From NCBI GenBank assembly GCA_002378125.1, contig DFRF01000221.1, forward strand, positions 1-9,918: a stretch of 9,918 nt of DNA, in the 5' to 3' direction. The first letter of the stretch is position 1. Each line of letters starts with the position of its first letter. Source of the stretch: Rhodospirillaceae bacterium UBA3470 (GTDB taxonomy: Bacteria; Pseudomonadota; Alphaproteobacteria; Rhodospirillales; Casp-alpha2). Made by a program: the position numbers and the translations under genes. Below the pieces are notes generated by a model. The model ran no database searches. It was not told the DNA's origin and was given only the letters and a program-made list of their open reading frames with translations. Positions 1 to 6,059 of this stretch are shown here, one piece after another.

Positions 1-277
1 TGGCGGCGTTGCAAACGAGGATATCCACCGCGCCAAGATCCAGGATGGCTGTGTCGGCGATTTCGAGGGCGTCCGCTTCTTGTCCGATATCGCCCATGGC
101 GACTTTCGCCTTTACGCCGAGCTCTCGTGCCATGGCGGCGGTTTGTTCACATGCATCTTGGTTGCGGGACCCGTTGACGACCAAGTTGATCCCGTCTGCG
201 GCCAGAGCCAATGCACAGGCGCGACCGATGTTTCGTCCAGACCCGGTGATTAACGCGGTGCGTTTAGTTTTGGCCAT
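1..277 (-). CDS. SDR-family oxidoreductase, N-terminal part (runs off the left edge)
   Basis: Only the first 92 residues lie in the window. They form the start of a Rossmann fold of the classical short-chain dehydrogenase/reductase type, which transfers hydride between NAD(P)H and a carbonyl or alcohol in the cytosol. Visible motifs are the glycine-rich nucleotide loop TGSGRNIG (residues 11-18), the acidic turn around D63 in MGDIG that normally contacts the adenine ring, and the structural NAA motif at 90-92. The catalytic Ser-Tyr-Lys set lies beyond the edge. The start is well supported: GGGAGAA (minus strand, 284-290) sits 6 nt before the ATG. An ATG inside that Shine-Dalgarno region is out of frame. 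FabG/PhaB-like 3-oxoacyl reductases are the nearest familiar relatives, but the substrate cannot be told from this part. Confidence 0.9.
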   Translation of the reverse strand, partial: MAKTKRTALITGSGRNIGRACALALAADGINLVVNGSRNQDACEQTAAMARELGVKAKVAMGDIGQEADALEIADTAILDLGAVDILVCNAA

Positions 278-557
278 TGGTCATTCTCCCTTTTCATTTC
301 GGCGAGAGCTTAACCTAGGGAGGCTGGAAACCATAGCTAGTTCCATTACACTCATCGCTATGACTAAAAAATTGAGCCGCGACCAAGCGTATGAATCGGG
401 GCGCTCGTTCCTGCCACGGTTCATGGACCCTTTTAAACCTAACAAATCGGCGGGCATGGAAGTTTCGAGGGTTGTCGGAGACGGTGTCGACTGTCGTTGG
501 CTGCATCGGCGACGACCATCAGAGGGACGATATCATTGGTCTCTTGGTGAAACAGGC
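278..557. other. Spacer between the divergent SDR and small exported-protein genes
   Basis: This 280-bp stretch separates two genes that point away from each other, so it should carry both promoters. I could not identify a convincing -35/-10 pair on either strand. Several short ORFs cross it, including an in-frame upstream extension of the next gene from an ATG at 360. Their translations show no family resemblance, and the extension would bury the signal peptide of the downstream protein. Apart from the SDR ribosome binding site I see nothing that can be named here. Confidence 0.5.
284..290 (-). promoter_or_regulatory. Ribosome binding site of the SDR gene
   Basis: GGGAGAA on the minus strand, 6 nt upstream of the ATG at 277-275. 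It is one of the better Shine-Dalgarno sequences in the window and decides the start of the SDR gene. Confidence 0.75.
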
Positions 558-890
558 ATGAGGTTGGTAGTGATCTTGCTGATCAGTTTGTTGGTTGCCC
601 CGTGGCCGAGCCATGGCGAGGATTACGGTCGTTTCGAAATCTCCCCGGGGCCGCCGATGATTCTGCTCGATACCCTCAGCGGCAAGACTTGGCGTTATGA
701 TGCCGCTGGCCAATGGGTACCGATCCGGCGTCTGAGGCCAAAATTGCCGCCCCAGCGCAAAGAAACGGACAAGCAGCGCTGGCAACGGGAGCCGGACGCG
801 CGCCGGTTGCTATTGAAAAAGTCCGGCCCGCAACCAAAACCGAAATCGCCAGCCCGGACCCTTTTAGATAATCTAGCGCCAGTCAAGTAA
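558..890 (+). CDS. Small exported protein of unknown function (110 aa)
   Basis: The predicted product starts with a typical Sec signal peptide: MR, a hydrophobic stretch LVVILLISLLVAPW (residues 3-16), and a likely cleavage near SHG (18-20). The mature part has a short segment, GPPMILLDTLSGKTWRYD (about 32-49), of the kind seen in small proteobacterial proteins with a 'LLDT.tGktW' sheet. A very basic, proline-rich tail follows (PKPKSPAR region), with no further membrane segment. Location is therefore probably periplasmic. The open frame continues upstream to 9, but ATG 558 is preferred because the signal peptide begins there and GGTGA (546-550) lies 7 nt before it. No enzyme motif is visible and I do not assign a function. 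The gene stands alone, divergent from the SDR gene and convergent with the acyl-CoA synthetase gene. Confidence 0.65.
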   Translation: MRLVVILLISLLVAPWPSHGEDYGRFEISPGPPMILLDTLSGKTWRYDAAGQWVPIRRLRPKLPPQRKETDKQRWQREPDARRLLLKKSGPQPKPKSPARTLLDNLAPVK

Positions 891-1188
891 CTCCAATCCC
901 CGCAGAGGGTCCCAATCATACTGACCACGGCAATCCTGCGATCATGGCTGTACTTTTTTTTTCTGAAGCCAATCCGTTAAAATACGCGCCAATGCCTGCT
1001 GTCTTGGCTCGGTCGGTCAGGTGGGCACGACGGTTGACGGTCACGGCCTCGAGACTATTGGGGAGTAGAACTAGTAGACCTGGACGAACACGGGCCTAAT
1101 TTTAGGGGACGTCGACTTGGCTCAAACTGCTGTCTTCGGCACGTCCGCAGTTACTGGCCGAGGAGGGGGCGGGTGCCGCAAGAGCGGA
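891..1188. other. Gene-free stretch between two convergent genes
   Basis: These 298 bp lie between the ends of the small exported-protein gene and the acyl-CoA synthetase gene. A run of nine T (954-962) stands out, but no stable hairpin precedes it closely enough to call a rho-independent terminator with confidence. A minus-strand segment at roughly 970-1060 reads without stops with coding-like composition, but it has no start, ribosome site or recognisable homology. It may be a gene remnant. I see nothing else. Confidence 0.5.
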
Positions 1189-2850
1189 TTAGTCTTCCGT
1201 CAGCTTAGCGATTTCGGCGTCCCGCAGGTTTTTACGCTTGATCTTACCGGTCGCGGTCAGCGGTAATTCAGAGACGAACTCGATCATACGCGGATATTCG
1301 TGTGGGCTGAGGTAGGTCTTTACGAAGCCGCGGATGTCATCCTCCAGTTGCGGGCTACCGTTGTGACCGGCCGCGAGTTTGATGAATACCTTGATGTTTT
1401 CCGTGCGAACAGTGTCGGGTACGCCGACGGCGGCGGCGAGGGCTACGGCCGGATGCTTGCACAGGCAGTCCTCGATCTCGCCAGGACCGATGCGATAGCC
1501 TGACGACGTGATCACGTCGTCGGCACGACCGACGAACCAGAGATAGCCATCCTCGTCCTTGGTGCCGAGGTCGCCCATACGCCACCACTGGTCGCGGCGC
1601 TGGGCTTCCGTGGCTTCTGGGTTCTGCCAATATTCGAGCAAGAGCACCGGTTCGTCCTCCCGTCGCACAGCCAATTCGCCTTCCTTTCCTGTGGCCAGGA
1701 TATTGCCGTCGTCGTCAATGATCTCCACCACGTGGCCTGGCGCGGGTTTGCCCATCGAGCCCGGTTTGACACCCATGATCGCCTGGCAGTTGGAAACCAC
1801 TAGATTGCATTCCGTCTGGCCATAAAACTCGTTGCAGCGCACACCCAGGTTTTCTTCAGCCCAATGAAACAGCTCTGCTCCCATGGGCTCGCCGGCTACC
1901 GCGATGGTGCGGAAGTTGGCGTTAAACCCCCGGACGTTTTCCACTTGGCGCATGATGTTGAGTGCCGTCGGTGGCATGAAGGTGTTGCGGATGTCATGGT
2001 CAGCGACCAGGCGTAGCGCCTCTTCTGGGTCATATTTACGCGCCCGATAGGCAACATTGGTGACGCCGTGGTGCCACGAGCATATTAGGCAATTCATAAG
2101 CCCGCCGACCCAAGCCCAATCGGCAGGCGTCCACATGCGGTCGCCGTCTTCGGGCAGAAAGTCGTGGAACATCTCCATACCCGTCAGGTGGCCAAAAATG
2201 GTGCGGTGCGCGTGCAGGGCACCTTTTGGATTTCCTGTCGTGCCCGAAGTGTAGCATATGAACGAGGGGTCCTCGCACTCCGTGTCCACGGGTGTGAAAG
2301 CGTCAGCAGCCTTCGCCATACAGGACCAGAAATCCAGATTTGAGCCGTCGTCGGCGCCCTGGCCGACGACCAAGATGGTCTGAAGGTAGGGTAGGTCCTC
2401 GCGGATCGCCTCGATCTTCGGTAGGTTATCCATATCGGTGACTAGTATGCGGGCTTCCGAATTCTGCAGCCGAAAGCGGAGCGCGTCCTCGCCGAACAGC
2501 GTGAACAGCGGAATGGAGATAGCCGCCATCTTCCATGCCGCCACGTGCGAAATCGCGACCTCCACTGACTGGCTCATAAGGATGCCGACCCGGTCACCGC
2601 GTTCCAGTCCGTTGGCAATGAACAGGTTGGCCAACTGGTTCGTCAGGCGTTTCAAGTCCGTGAAGGTATAACTGACTGTGTCCTTGCCCGGTTCGACAAC
2701 GATGAGGCCGGTCCGGTCCGGATGCCGAGCCGCGTTCTTGTCGCAGACATCGACGCCCATGTTGAAGCGGTCCGGAATGTCCCAGCGAAAATCGCCGTAC
2801 AATTCCTCATAGCTCGCGGCTCGATTGAGAACCATCGCCCTTGCCCCCAT
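1189..2850 (-). CDS. AMP-forming acyl-CoA synthetase (acetyl-CoA synthetase/ACSM-like, 553 aa)
   Basis: This ANL-superfamily adenylate-forming enzyme activates a carboxylic acid to an acyl-AMP and then transfers it to coenzyme A in the cytosol. The signature motifs are present in order: P-loop YTSGTTGNPKG (200-210), aromatic/acid motif EFYGQTECN (341-349), RMGDLG with the ribose-binding Asp (424-429), hinge and thioesterification loop GRADDVITSSGYRIGPGEIE (441-460), and the C-terminal adenylation lysine in TATGK (K536). The length fits a complete two-domain enzyme. The early segment YEELYGDFRWDIPDRFNMG resembles medium-chain/acetate-type synthetases rather than long-chain FadD, but the acid cannot be predicted. 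The ATG at 2850 gives the longest form. An internal ATG at 2835 (starting MVLNRAAS), preceded by a purine-rich stretch, is equally plausible. The gene is monocistronic in this window. Confidence 0.93.
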   Translation of the reverse strand: MGARAMVLNRAASYEELYGDFRWDIPDRFNMGVDVCDKNAARHPDRTGLIVVEPGKDTVSYTFTDLKRLTNQLANLFIANGLERGDRVGILMSQSVEVAISHVAAWKMAAISIPLFTLFGEDALRFRLQNSEARILVTDMDNLPKIEAIREDLPYLQTILVVGQGADDGSNLDFWSCMAKAADAFTPVDTECEDPSFICYTSGTTGNPKGALHAHRTIFGHLTGMEMFHDFLPEDGDRMWTPADWAWVGGLMNCLICSWHHGVTNVAYRARKYDPEEALRLVADHDIRNTFMPPTALNIMRQVENVRGFNANFRTIAVAGEPMGAELFHWAEENLGVRCNEFYGQTECNLVVSNCQAIMGVKPGSMGKPAPGHVVEIIDDDGNILATGKEGELAVRREDEPVLLLEYWQNPEATEAQRRDQWWRMGDLGTKDEDGYLWFVGRADDVITSSGYRIGPGEIEDCLCKHPAVALAAAVGVPDTVRTENIKVFIKLAAGHNGSPQLEDDIRGFVKTYLSPHEYPRMIEFVSELPLTATGKIKRKNLRDAEIAKLTED

Positions 2851-3368
2851 CTTCGATCGTCATTGCTTGAGATTTCGATTTATCGCTTTCCTACTGCAGC
2901 AATCTTACGGGGTTGGGCGAAATGGTCCACCCCATTGCCAAGAGCGTTAGGTGTTTAATAAGAGCCGGGCTTGCTCGCATAGACCCACTTGAGCACTTGC
3001 GGGTAGGGCAGGGGCCACGAAATTTGAAAGCTCTGGCCGTAAAGGTATCCCAATTCGCACAGCGCAACCATCTGCAAGTCTTACTTGATGACCTCGACGA
3101 CGATATCGAACTCCAGTGCCCGGGCAAATTGGGCTATGAAAGGGGTAATCCGCCGCCGGTTGATCTGGTTCTGTTCGTGGCGAAAATGACCTATTTCCCG
3201 TCGCAGTCGTTGGACACTCTACATTATACCGCTTTCAACGGAGTAGGTGTTGTAGCAAGTGTTTCCTATGAAGAAGATTGAGCCGGGAGAGAATTTTCGT
3301 GAATAAGCTGCTTTAGGTATGTCCCGAACAATATTGCCTCTCGCCGAGCATGCCAACCGTGCCGCTTA
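2851..3368. other. Long stretch without an intact gene, upstream of the acyl-CoA synthetase
   Basis: These 518 bp separate the acyl-CoA synthetase from the end of the GH114-like gene. Both are on the minus strand, so the synthetase promoter should lie in the part near 2851-2950; no clear -35/-10 pair was found. The centre (2955-3218) holds the EAL-like remnant listed separately. The portion 3219-3368 shows stops in all frames at short intervals and no recognisable signal. A plus-strand open frame from 2913 to 3281 lies across the remnant and has no visible ribosome site or family resemblance. Confidence 0.5.
2955..3218 (-). pseudogene. Remnant of an EAL-type (c-di-GMP phosphodiesterase) C-terminus
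   Basis: One minus-strand frame reads for 88 codons to a normal-looking TAA at 2957-2955, interrupted by a single in-frame TAA at 3083-3081. Before the interruption it reads RRRITPFIAQFARALEFDIV then VEVIK. After it, it reads QMVALCELGYLYGQSFQIS and WPLP. This matches the order of the last third of EAL domains as I know them: 'iarALglevVAEGvET..Q...L.elGcdygQGylfs.PlP'. The usual EG(V/I)ET motif is decayed to EVIK-stop. No start codon, ribosome site or N-terminal EAL half (including the ExL signature) lies upstream, so this is a 5'-truncated, nonsense-mutated fragment. If functional, the parent would have cleaved cyclic di-GMP. The match is by eye, over about 70 residues. Confidence 0.5.
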
Positions 3369-4514
3369 TTATTGCTCGTCGTTCTCCTCGCCGCTACCTT
3401 CGAAGAACTTGTATGAATCCAGACCATCGATCAGGACGCCGTCGAAGCCTTGTCGAATGATCCCATAGACATAGGAATTGGTGTCGCCAGCGATCAATTT
3501 TTTCCACCCGGGCTGCCAGTACTCCACATAATAACGGTCCGGGTCGCCCCGATGGGGAGCATTAATGAACGGCGGTGAACCCTCGGCCCAGTCGTCCTTC
3601 CAATAGTACTTGTAGCTAGCTGCCGAGCCAATATCCATTTGTGCCACAACTAGGCGCTTAGTCCCGATTTTCTTGTACTTCAGAGTTTCCACTGCTTGTC
3701 GGCTCAGAGGCTGACGGCCATGGAAGACGTCGACAATGACCATATCATAGTTGGTGCCGTGCAGGGTCAGGGCGAAGTTATCCTCACGGCCATAGGGGAT
3801 GGAATTGGTTACGGCGATGAAATTGTGGACCTGGCCGAGGGACAGGATGCTTTTTGGATTTTCCCCAAACGGGCGTTTCGGATAGGTGGGTAGCGACGAG
3901 ACGTCCAGCAATGGCCGGCTGCTGACCAAAGACACGAAACCGCGCTTCTGCGCCTCCGCGTGGGCCTTGTCAATGAATTCGTTGCCGTTACCGTAGTCGA
4001 GCGTAAACACGCGCACCCCGTTGTTCTTCGCATAGTCTGCCAAATTAAGCATTTCAGTTTGGCGTTCCAGCGGCGGCGGCGTGCCGGGCCGTCGTTCGGT
4101 GAAGAACATACCTTCCGCGACCAAGCCGTCCAGCGCACGCACGTATGTCCGAGCAGGGGAAACTTTATTTTCATCCACATCGTCGCGCTTTACCAACAGG
4201 TCGAGACCGCCACGAGCGATGATCCGGAAATCCCGGCGGTATTGACGGCCGAACTGGGCAATTGAGATGACGAACTTGCGCATCTCCTCGCGCATGTCCA
4301 AGAGGATCTCTCCATCGGGCGGCGGCGGGGGCGGCGGGGCCGCGTTGTCCTTACCTTGAATTCGCGAGAAACCTTCGCCCGGTTCCGGCGCGACCAGTCG
4401 GATTTCCTGCTGCGCATGCGCTGGCAGGGCGAATGCTAATGCTGTCAAGGCCGTGCCTATGATGGCGCAGGCTAATGGCCGCTCACTTTGAAACGCACCC
4501 AAATCACTGATCAT
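3369..4514 (-). CDS. Exported GH114/TM1410-like putative glycoside hydrolase (381 aa)
   Basis: The N-terminus carries a signal peptide (hydrophobic residues about 14-33, cleavage probably after AHA at 34), then a linker with seven consecutive prolines (60-66), then a TIM-barrel-type domain from about 75. Typical GH114/TM1410 segments are FTLDYGN (171-177), the MVIVDVF strand (258-264), AQMDIGSAASYKYYWKDDW (291-309), YVEYWQPGWKKLI (329-341) and GFDGVLIDGLDSYKFFE (356-372). GH114 members include endo-alpha-1,4-polygalactosaminidases and the hydrolase domain of PelA, so a periplasmic or secreted glycan-cutting role is inferred. D363 and D366 sit where family aspartates are expected. By contrast, the glutamate usual in the 'iGEaE.YR.YW' segment is Ser/Ala here, so catalysis may differ. 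It is the last gene of a three-gene run, 25 bp after the small basic protein. A GAGG lies rather far (about 12 nt) from the ATG. Confidence 0.8.
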   Translation of the reverse strand: MISDLGAFQSERPLACAIIGTALTALAFALPAHAQQEIRLVAPEPGEGFSRIQGKDNAAPPPPPPPDGEILLDMREEMRKFVISIAQFGRQYRRDFRIIARGGLDLLVKRDDVDENKVSPARTYVRALDGLVAEGMFFTERRPGTPPPLERQTEMLNLADYAKNNGVRVFTLDYGNGNEFIDKAHAEAQKRGFVSLVSSRPLLDVSSLPTYPKRPFGENPKSILSLGQVHNFIAVTNSIPYGREDNFALTLHGTNYDMVIVDVFHGRQPLSRQAVETLKYKKIGTKRLVVAQMDIGSAASYKYYWKDDWAEGSPPFINAPHRGDPDRYYVEYWQPGWKKLIAGDTNSYVYGIIRQGFDGVLIDGLDSYKFFEGSGEENDEQ

Positions 4515-4539
4515 AGGACAGAAAATACCTCAGTCTGTG

Positions 4540-4767
4540 TTACCAATCCTTTAAAATTACTGGCCGCTTGCGGGGCCGGTAATGGGTGGCAACGTGGAAG
4601 GGGCGCCCAAGGGTATGGACGATGTGTAGTCGAATATTGGCATATTCTCGGATACGGCGTCGGAGATAAGTGAGGTCTCGGAAGCGATCTTGACGGCGAC
4701 GGGCGATCTGGCGGACCAATTCACGGTGCTCCGCGATAAAATAGACCAGTTCGTCAATCAGGCTCAC
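4540..4767 (-). CDS. Small arginine-rich protein of unknown function (75 aa, GTG start)
   Basis: The frame begins with GTG at 4767-4765, only 8 nt after the glycosyltransferase stop, and ends 25 bp before the next gene. Its codons end mostly in G or C like those of its neighbours, which favours a real gene. The product is strongly basic, with about one residue in five arginine. Residues about 1-50 look helical and amphipathic (LVYFIAEHRELVRQIARRRQ and following), and a basic tail with YRPRKRP ends it. There is no signal peptide or membrane segment. Translational coupling to the glycosyltransferase is likely, because an AGG just past that stop is poorly spaced as an independent ribosome site. 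I do not recognise a family. A nucleic-acid, phospholipid or partner-protein binding role would only be a guess. An overlapping open frame (4557-4757) has much less natural composition. Confidence 0.6.
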   Translation of the reverse strand: MSLIDELVYFIAEHRELVRQIARRRQDRFRDLTYLRRRIREYANIRLHIVHTLGRPFHVATHYRPRKRPVILKDW

Positions 4768-4775
4768 GACCTGGT

Positions 4776-5951
4776 TTAAAGCAGGTCACTCACGGCATTG
4801 ACCAACGCCGCCGTCTGGTTCTGCCACGACAGCTGGCCCATGAAGGTGGCGCCAGCCTCACCGCGTTGCCGGGCTGCTGTCCGATCCGTGTAGATTATTT
4901 CCAGCTGTTCGACGATCTGTTCCACTTGGCTTTCACGCCACATGGATGTGTCGCCGTTCTGGTCGGTCACGGGGCGCTGGTCGTGCAAGGCGAAGCAGTT
5001 GTCGTCGGTCATGATGTCCAGGTGCCCCGTATTGGCGGAGAGGATGCAGGGAACTCCGCAGGCCATGGCCTCCATGGCGACTAGATTGGTGCCGCCTTCG
5101 CAGCGGTTGGGAAAGACCGCCGCGTCGATGTCCCTAAGCACCGCGGGCATGGTCCGGTTCGGTAGCCACCCCAGATCGATGAAGGCATTGGCTGGAATGC
5201 CATTGTCCACGGCCCACTGGGTGATCATCAGATTTTCGGCGGCATCGACCTTGGGTGAGGTGCTCACGTGGATCGAGGCGGTTATGTTCATGGCGCTCTT
5301 AGGCCAGCCGTTCTGCCATGACGAGATTAACAGGGCGTCGGGGTGGCGGGCGTGGAAGATCTTAAAGGCGGCGATCACCAGATCTTGACCCTTGCGCAAT
5401 TCCAGTTTGCCGCCCGAAAAGATGACGAAACGGTCGCGGTAGGCGCCGCTGGCTTGGCCTGGATGAAACAAGGACTTGTCTACGCCTTGGGAGACGAACT
5501 CAATGTCGCGGATCCCAGCGGCCCGTCCGTAGTCTCGGTTCCACGTTGATCCCGCCAGGATGCGGTCATAGGCGTTGGCGCGGTCCAGGGCTTCGGCGGA
5601 GAAATTGCCGCGTTCGAAGAAGGTGAACCCGATGTTACGCCCGCCGCGGACCAGGTCGGAAATTTCTACGTGCTGAAAGTCGACCCCGAGCGCATGCAGG
5701 ACCGCGATTTGGGCGCTGTGGACTGGTTGGTCCTGGGTTTCGATGGCTTTCATGATCTGCCGCATCTCGGCGATCATCGGGCGCAGTTCATCAATGTGGT
5801 CCGACGGCACCTCCAGGAGGTTTGGTTCGCTCAGGATCAATGGCCTAATGGGGCCATTGCGCATTAGGTTCTGGACCAGGTTGAGACCAAAAATGCCCCA
5901 GCCATGGGTGTCCGACAATTGCCAGGAAACGGCGAGGCGTTGGATAGTCAT
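4776..5951 (-). CDS. GT4-like (GT-B fold) glycosyltransferase, 391 aa
   Basis: The protein resembles retaining GT-B glycosyltransferases of family GT4, which move a sugar from a nucleotide donor to a lipid-linked or surface-glycan acceptor at the cytoplasmic face. The N-terminal domain opens with a short strand and the acceptor-side glycine segment THGWGIFGLN (15-24). The C-terminal donor domain begins at FSGGKLELRKGQDLVIAAFK (178-197), where the basic residues contact donor phosphates. It contains the donor signature CEGGTNLVAMEAMACGVPCI (284-303). E285 and E294 are separated by eight residues rather than the common seven. There is no signal peptide or membrane span. The start is the first ATG after an in-frame stop about 15 nt upstream, though no Shine-Dalgarno sequence is visible. 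It is the first gene of the run with the basic protein and GH114-like hydrolase, which suggests one glycan pathway. The sugar is unknown. Confidence 0.88.
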   Translation of the reverse strand: MTIQRLAVSWQLSDTHGWGIFGLNLVQNLMRNGPIRPLILSEPNLLEVPSDHIDELRPMIAEMRQIMKAIETQDQPVHSAQIAVLHALGVDFQHVEISDLVRGGRNIGFTFFERGNFSAEALDRANAYDRILAGSTWNRDYGRAAGIRDIEFVSQGVDKSLFHPGQASGAYRDRFVIFSGGKLELRKGQDLVIAAFKIFHARHPDALLISSWQNGWPKSAMNITASIHVSTSPKVDAAENLMITQWAVDNGIPANAFIDLGWLPNRTMPAVLRDIDAAVFPNRCEGGTNLVAMEAMACGVPCILSANTGHLDIMTDDNCFALHDQRPVTDQNGDTSMWRESQVEQIVEQLEIIYTDRTAARQRGEAGATFMGQLSWQNQTAALVNAVSDLL

Positions 5952-5968
5952 ACGAAGATGATTTCAGA

Positions 5969-5989
5969 TGGTTGCCGCTACGGCAACCA
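5969..5989. promoter_or_regulatory. Perfect inverted repeat in the divergent intergenic region
   Basis: The arms TGGTTGCCG and CGGCAACCA pair perfectly over 9 bp around a 3-nt loop CTA. The element lies 18 nt upstream of the glycosyltransferase ATG and 71 nt upstream of the molybdoenzyme ATG, with no T-tract on either side, so it does not look like an intrinsic terminator. It could be an operator for a dimeric regulator or a hairpin in the glycosyltransferase mRNA leader. Which one cannot be decided from the sequence. Confidence 0.6.
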
Positions 5990-6003
5990 CGCGAGACGAA
6001 AAC

Positions 6004-6032
6004 TTGTCGGGATTGATGTCCGCGGCTAGATT
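6004..6032 (+). promoter_or_regulatory. Candidate sigma-70 promoter for the molybdoenzyme-mipZ run
   Basis: TTGTCG (6004-6009) and TAGATT (6027-6032) match the -35 and -10 hexamers at four of six positions each, with an ideal 17-bp spacer. Transcription would start near 6039, leaving a leader of about 20 nt before the ATG at 6060. The spacing and position are good, but individual matches of this strength occur by chance. Confidence 0.4.
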
Positions 6033-6059
6033 CAGAGATTAATTTTGGGATTTACCATA

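Noticed and set aside
315..506. 63-residue minus-strand ORF in the spacer
   Set aside because: No recognisable motif and no Shine-Dalgarno sequence; best explained as chance.
391..561. Possible 56-residue ORF whose TGA overlaps the ATG at 558
   Set aside because: The last 20 codons look coding-like and the overlap is tempting, but the N-terminal half has unnatural composition and no ribosome site was seen.
935..965. Rho-independent terminator before the T9 tract
   Set aside because: Only a 3-bp stem (GCA-ATCC-TGC) or a mismatched CCACG/CATGG pairing is available, and neither directly abuts the T-run.
1176..1187. Small hairpin CCGC-AAGA-GCGG just past the acyl-CoA synthetase stop
   Set aside because: A 4-bp stem with no T-tract is too weak to call a terminator.
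2913..3281. 122-residue plus-strand open frame
   Set aside because: It overlaps the EAL-like reading on the opposite strand, has no ribosome site and shows no family resemblance.
4557..4757. Second minus-strand ORF inside the small arginine-rich gene
   Set aside because: Its composition is typical of an out-of-frame shadow, and the 4540-4767 frame has better codon usage and gene spacing.
3369..5951. Full Pel exopolysaccharide locus
   Set aside because: Only a GH114-like domain is shared with PelA. No PelB-G-like genes are visible, so the name is not justified.
6045..6059. TTG start adding five residues to the molybdoenzyme
   Set aside because: The ATG at 6060 fits the family N-terminus directly before the cysteine motif and leaves a purine-rich ribosome site upstream.
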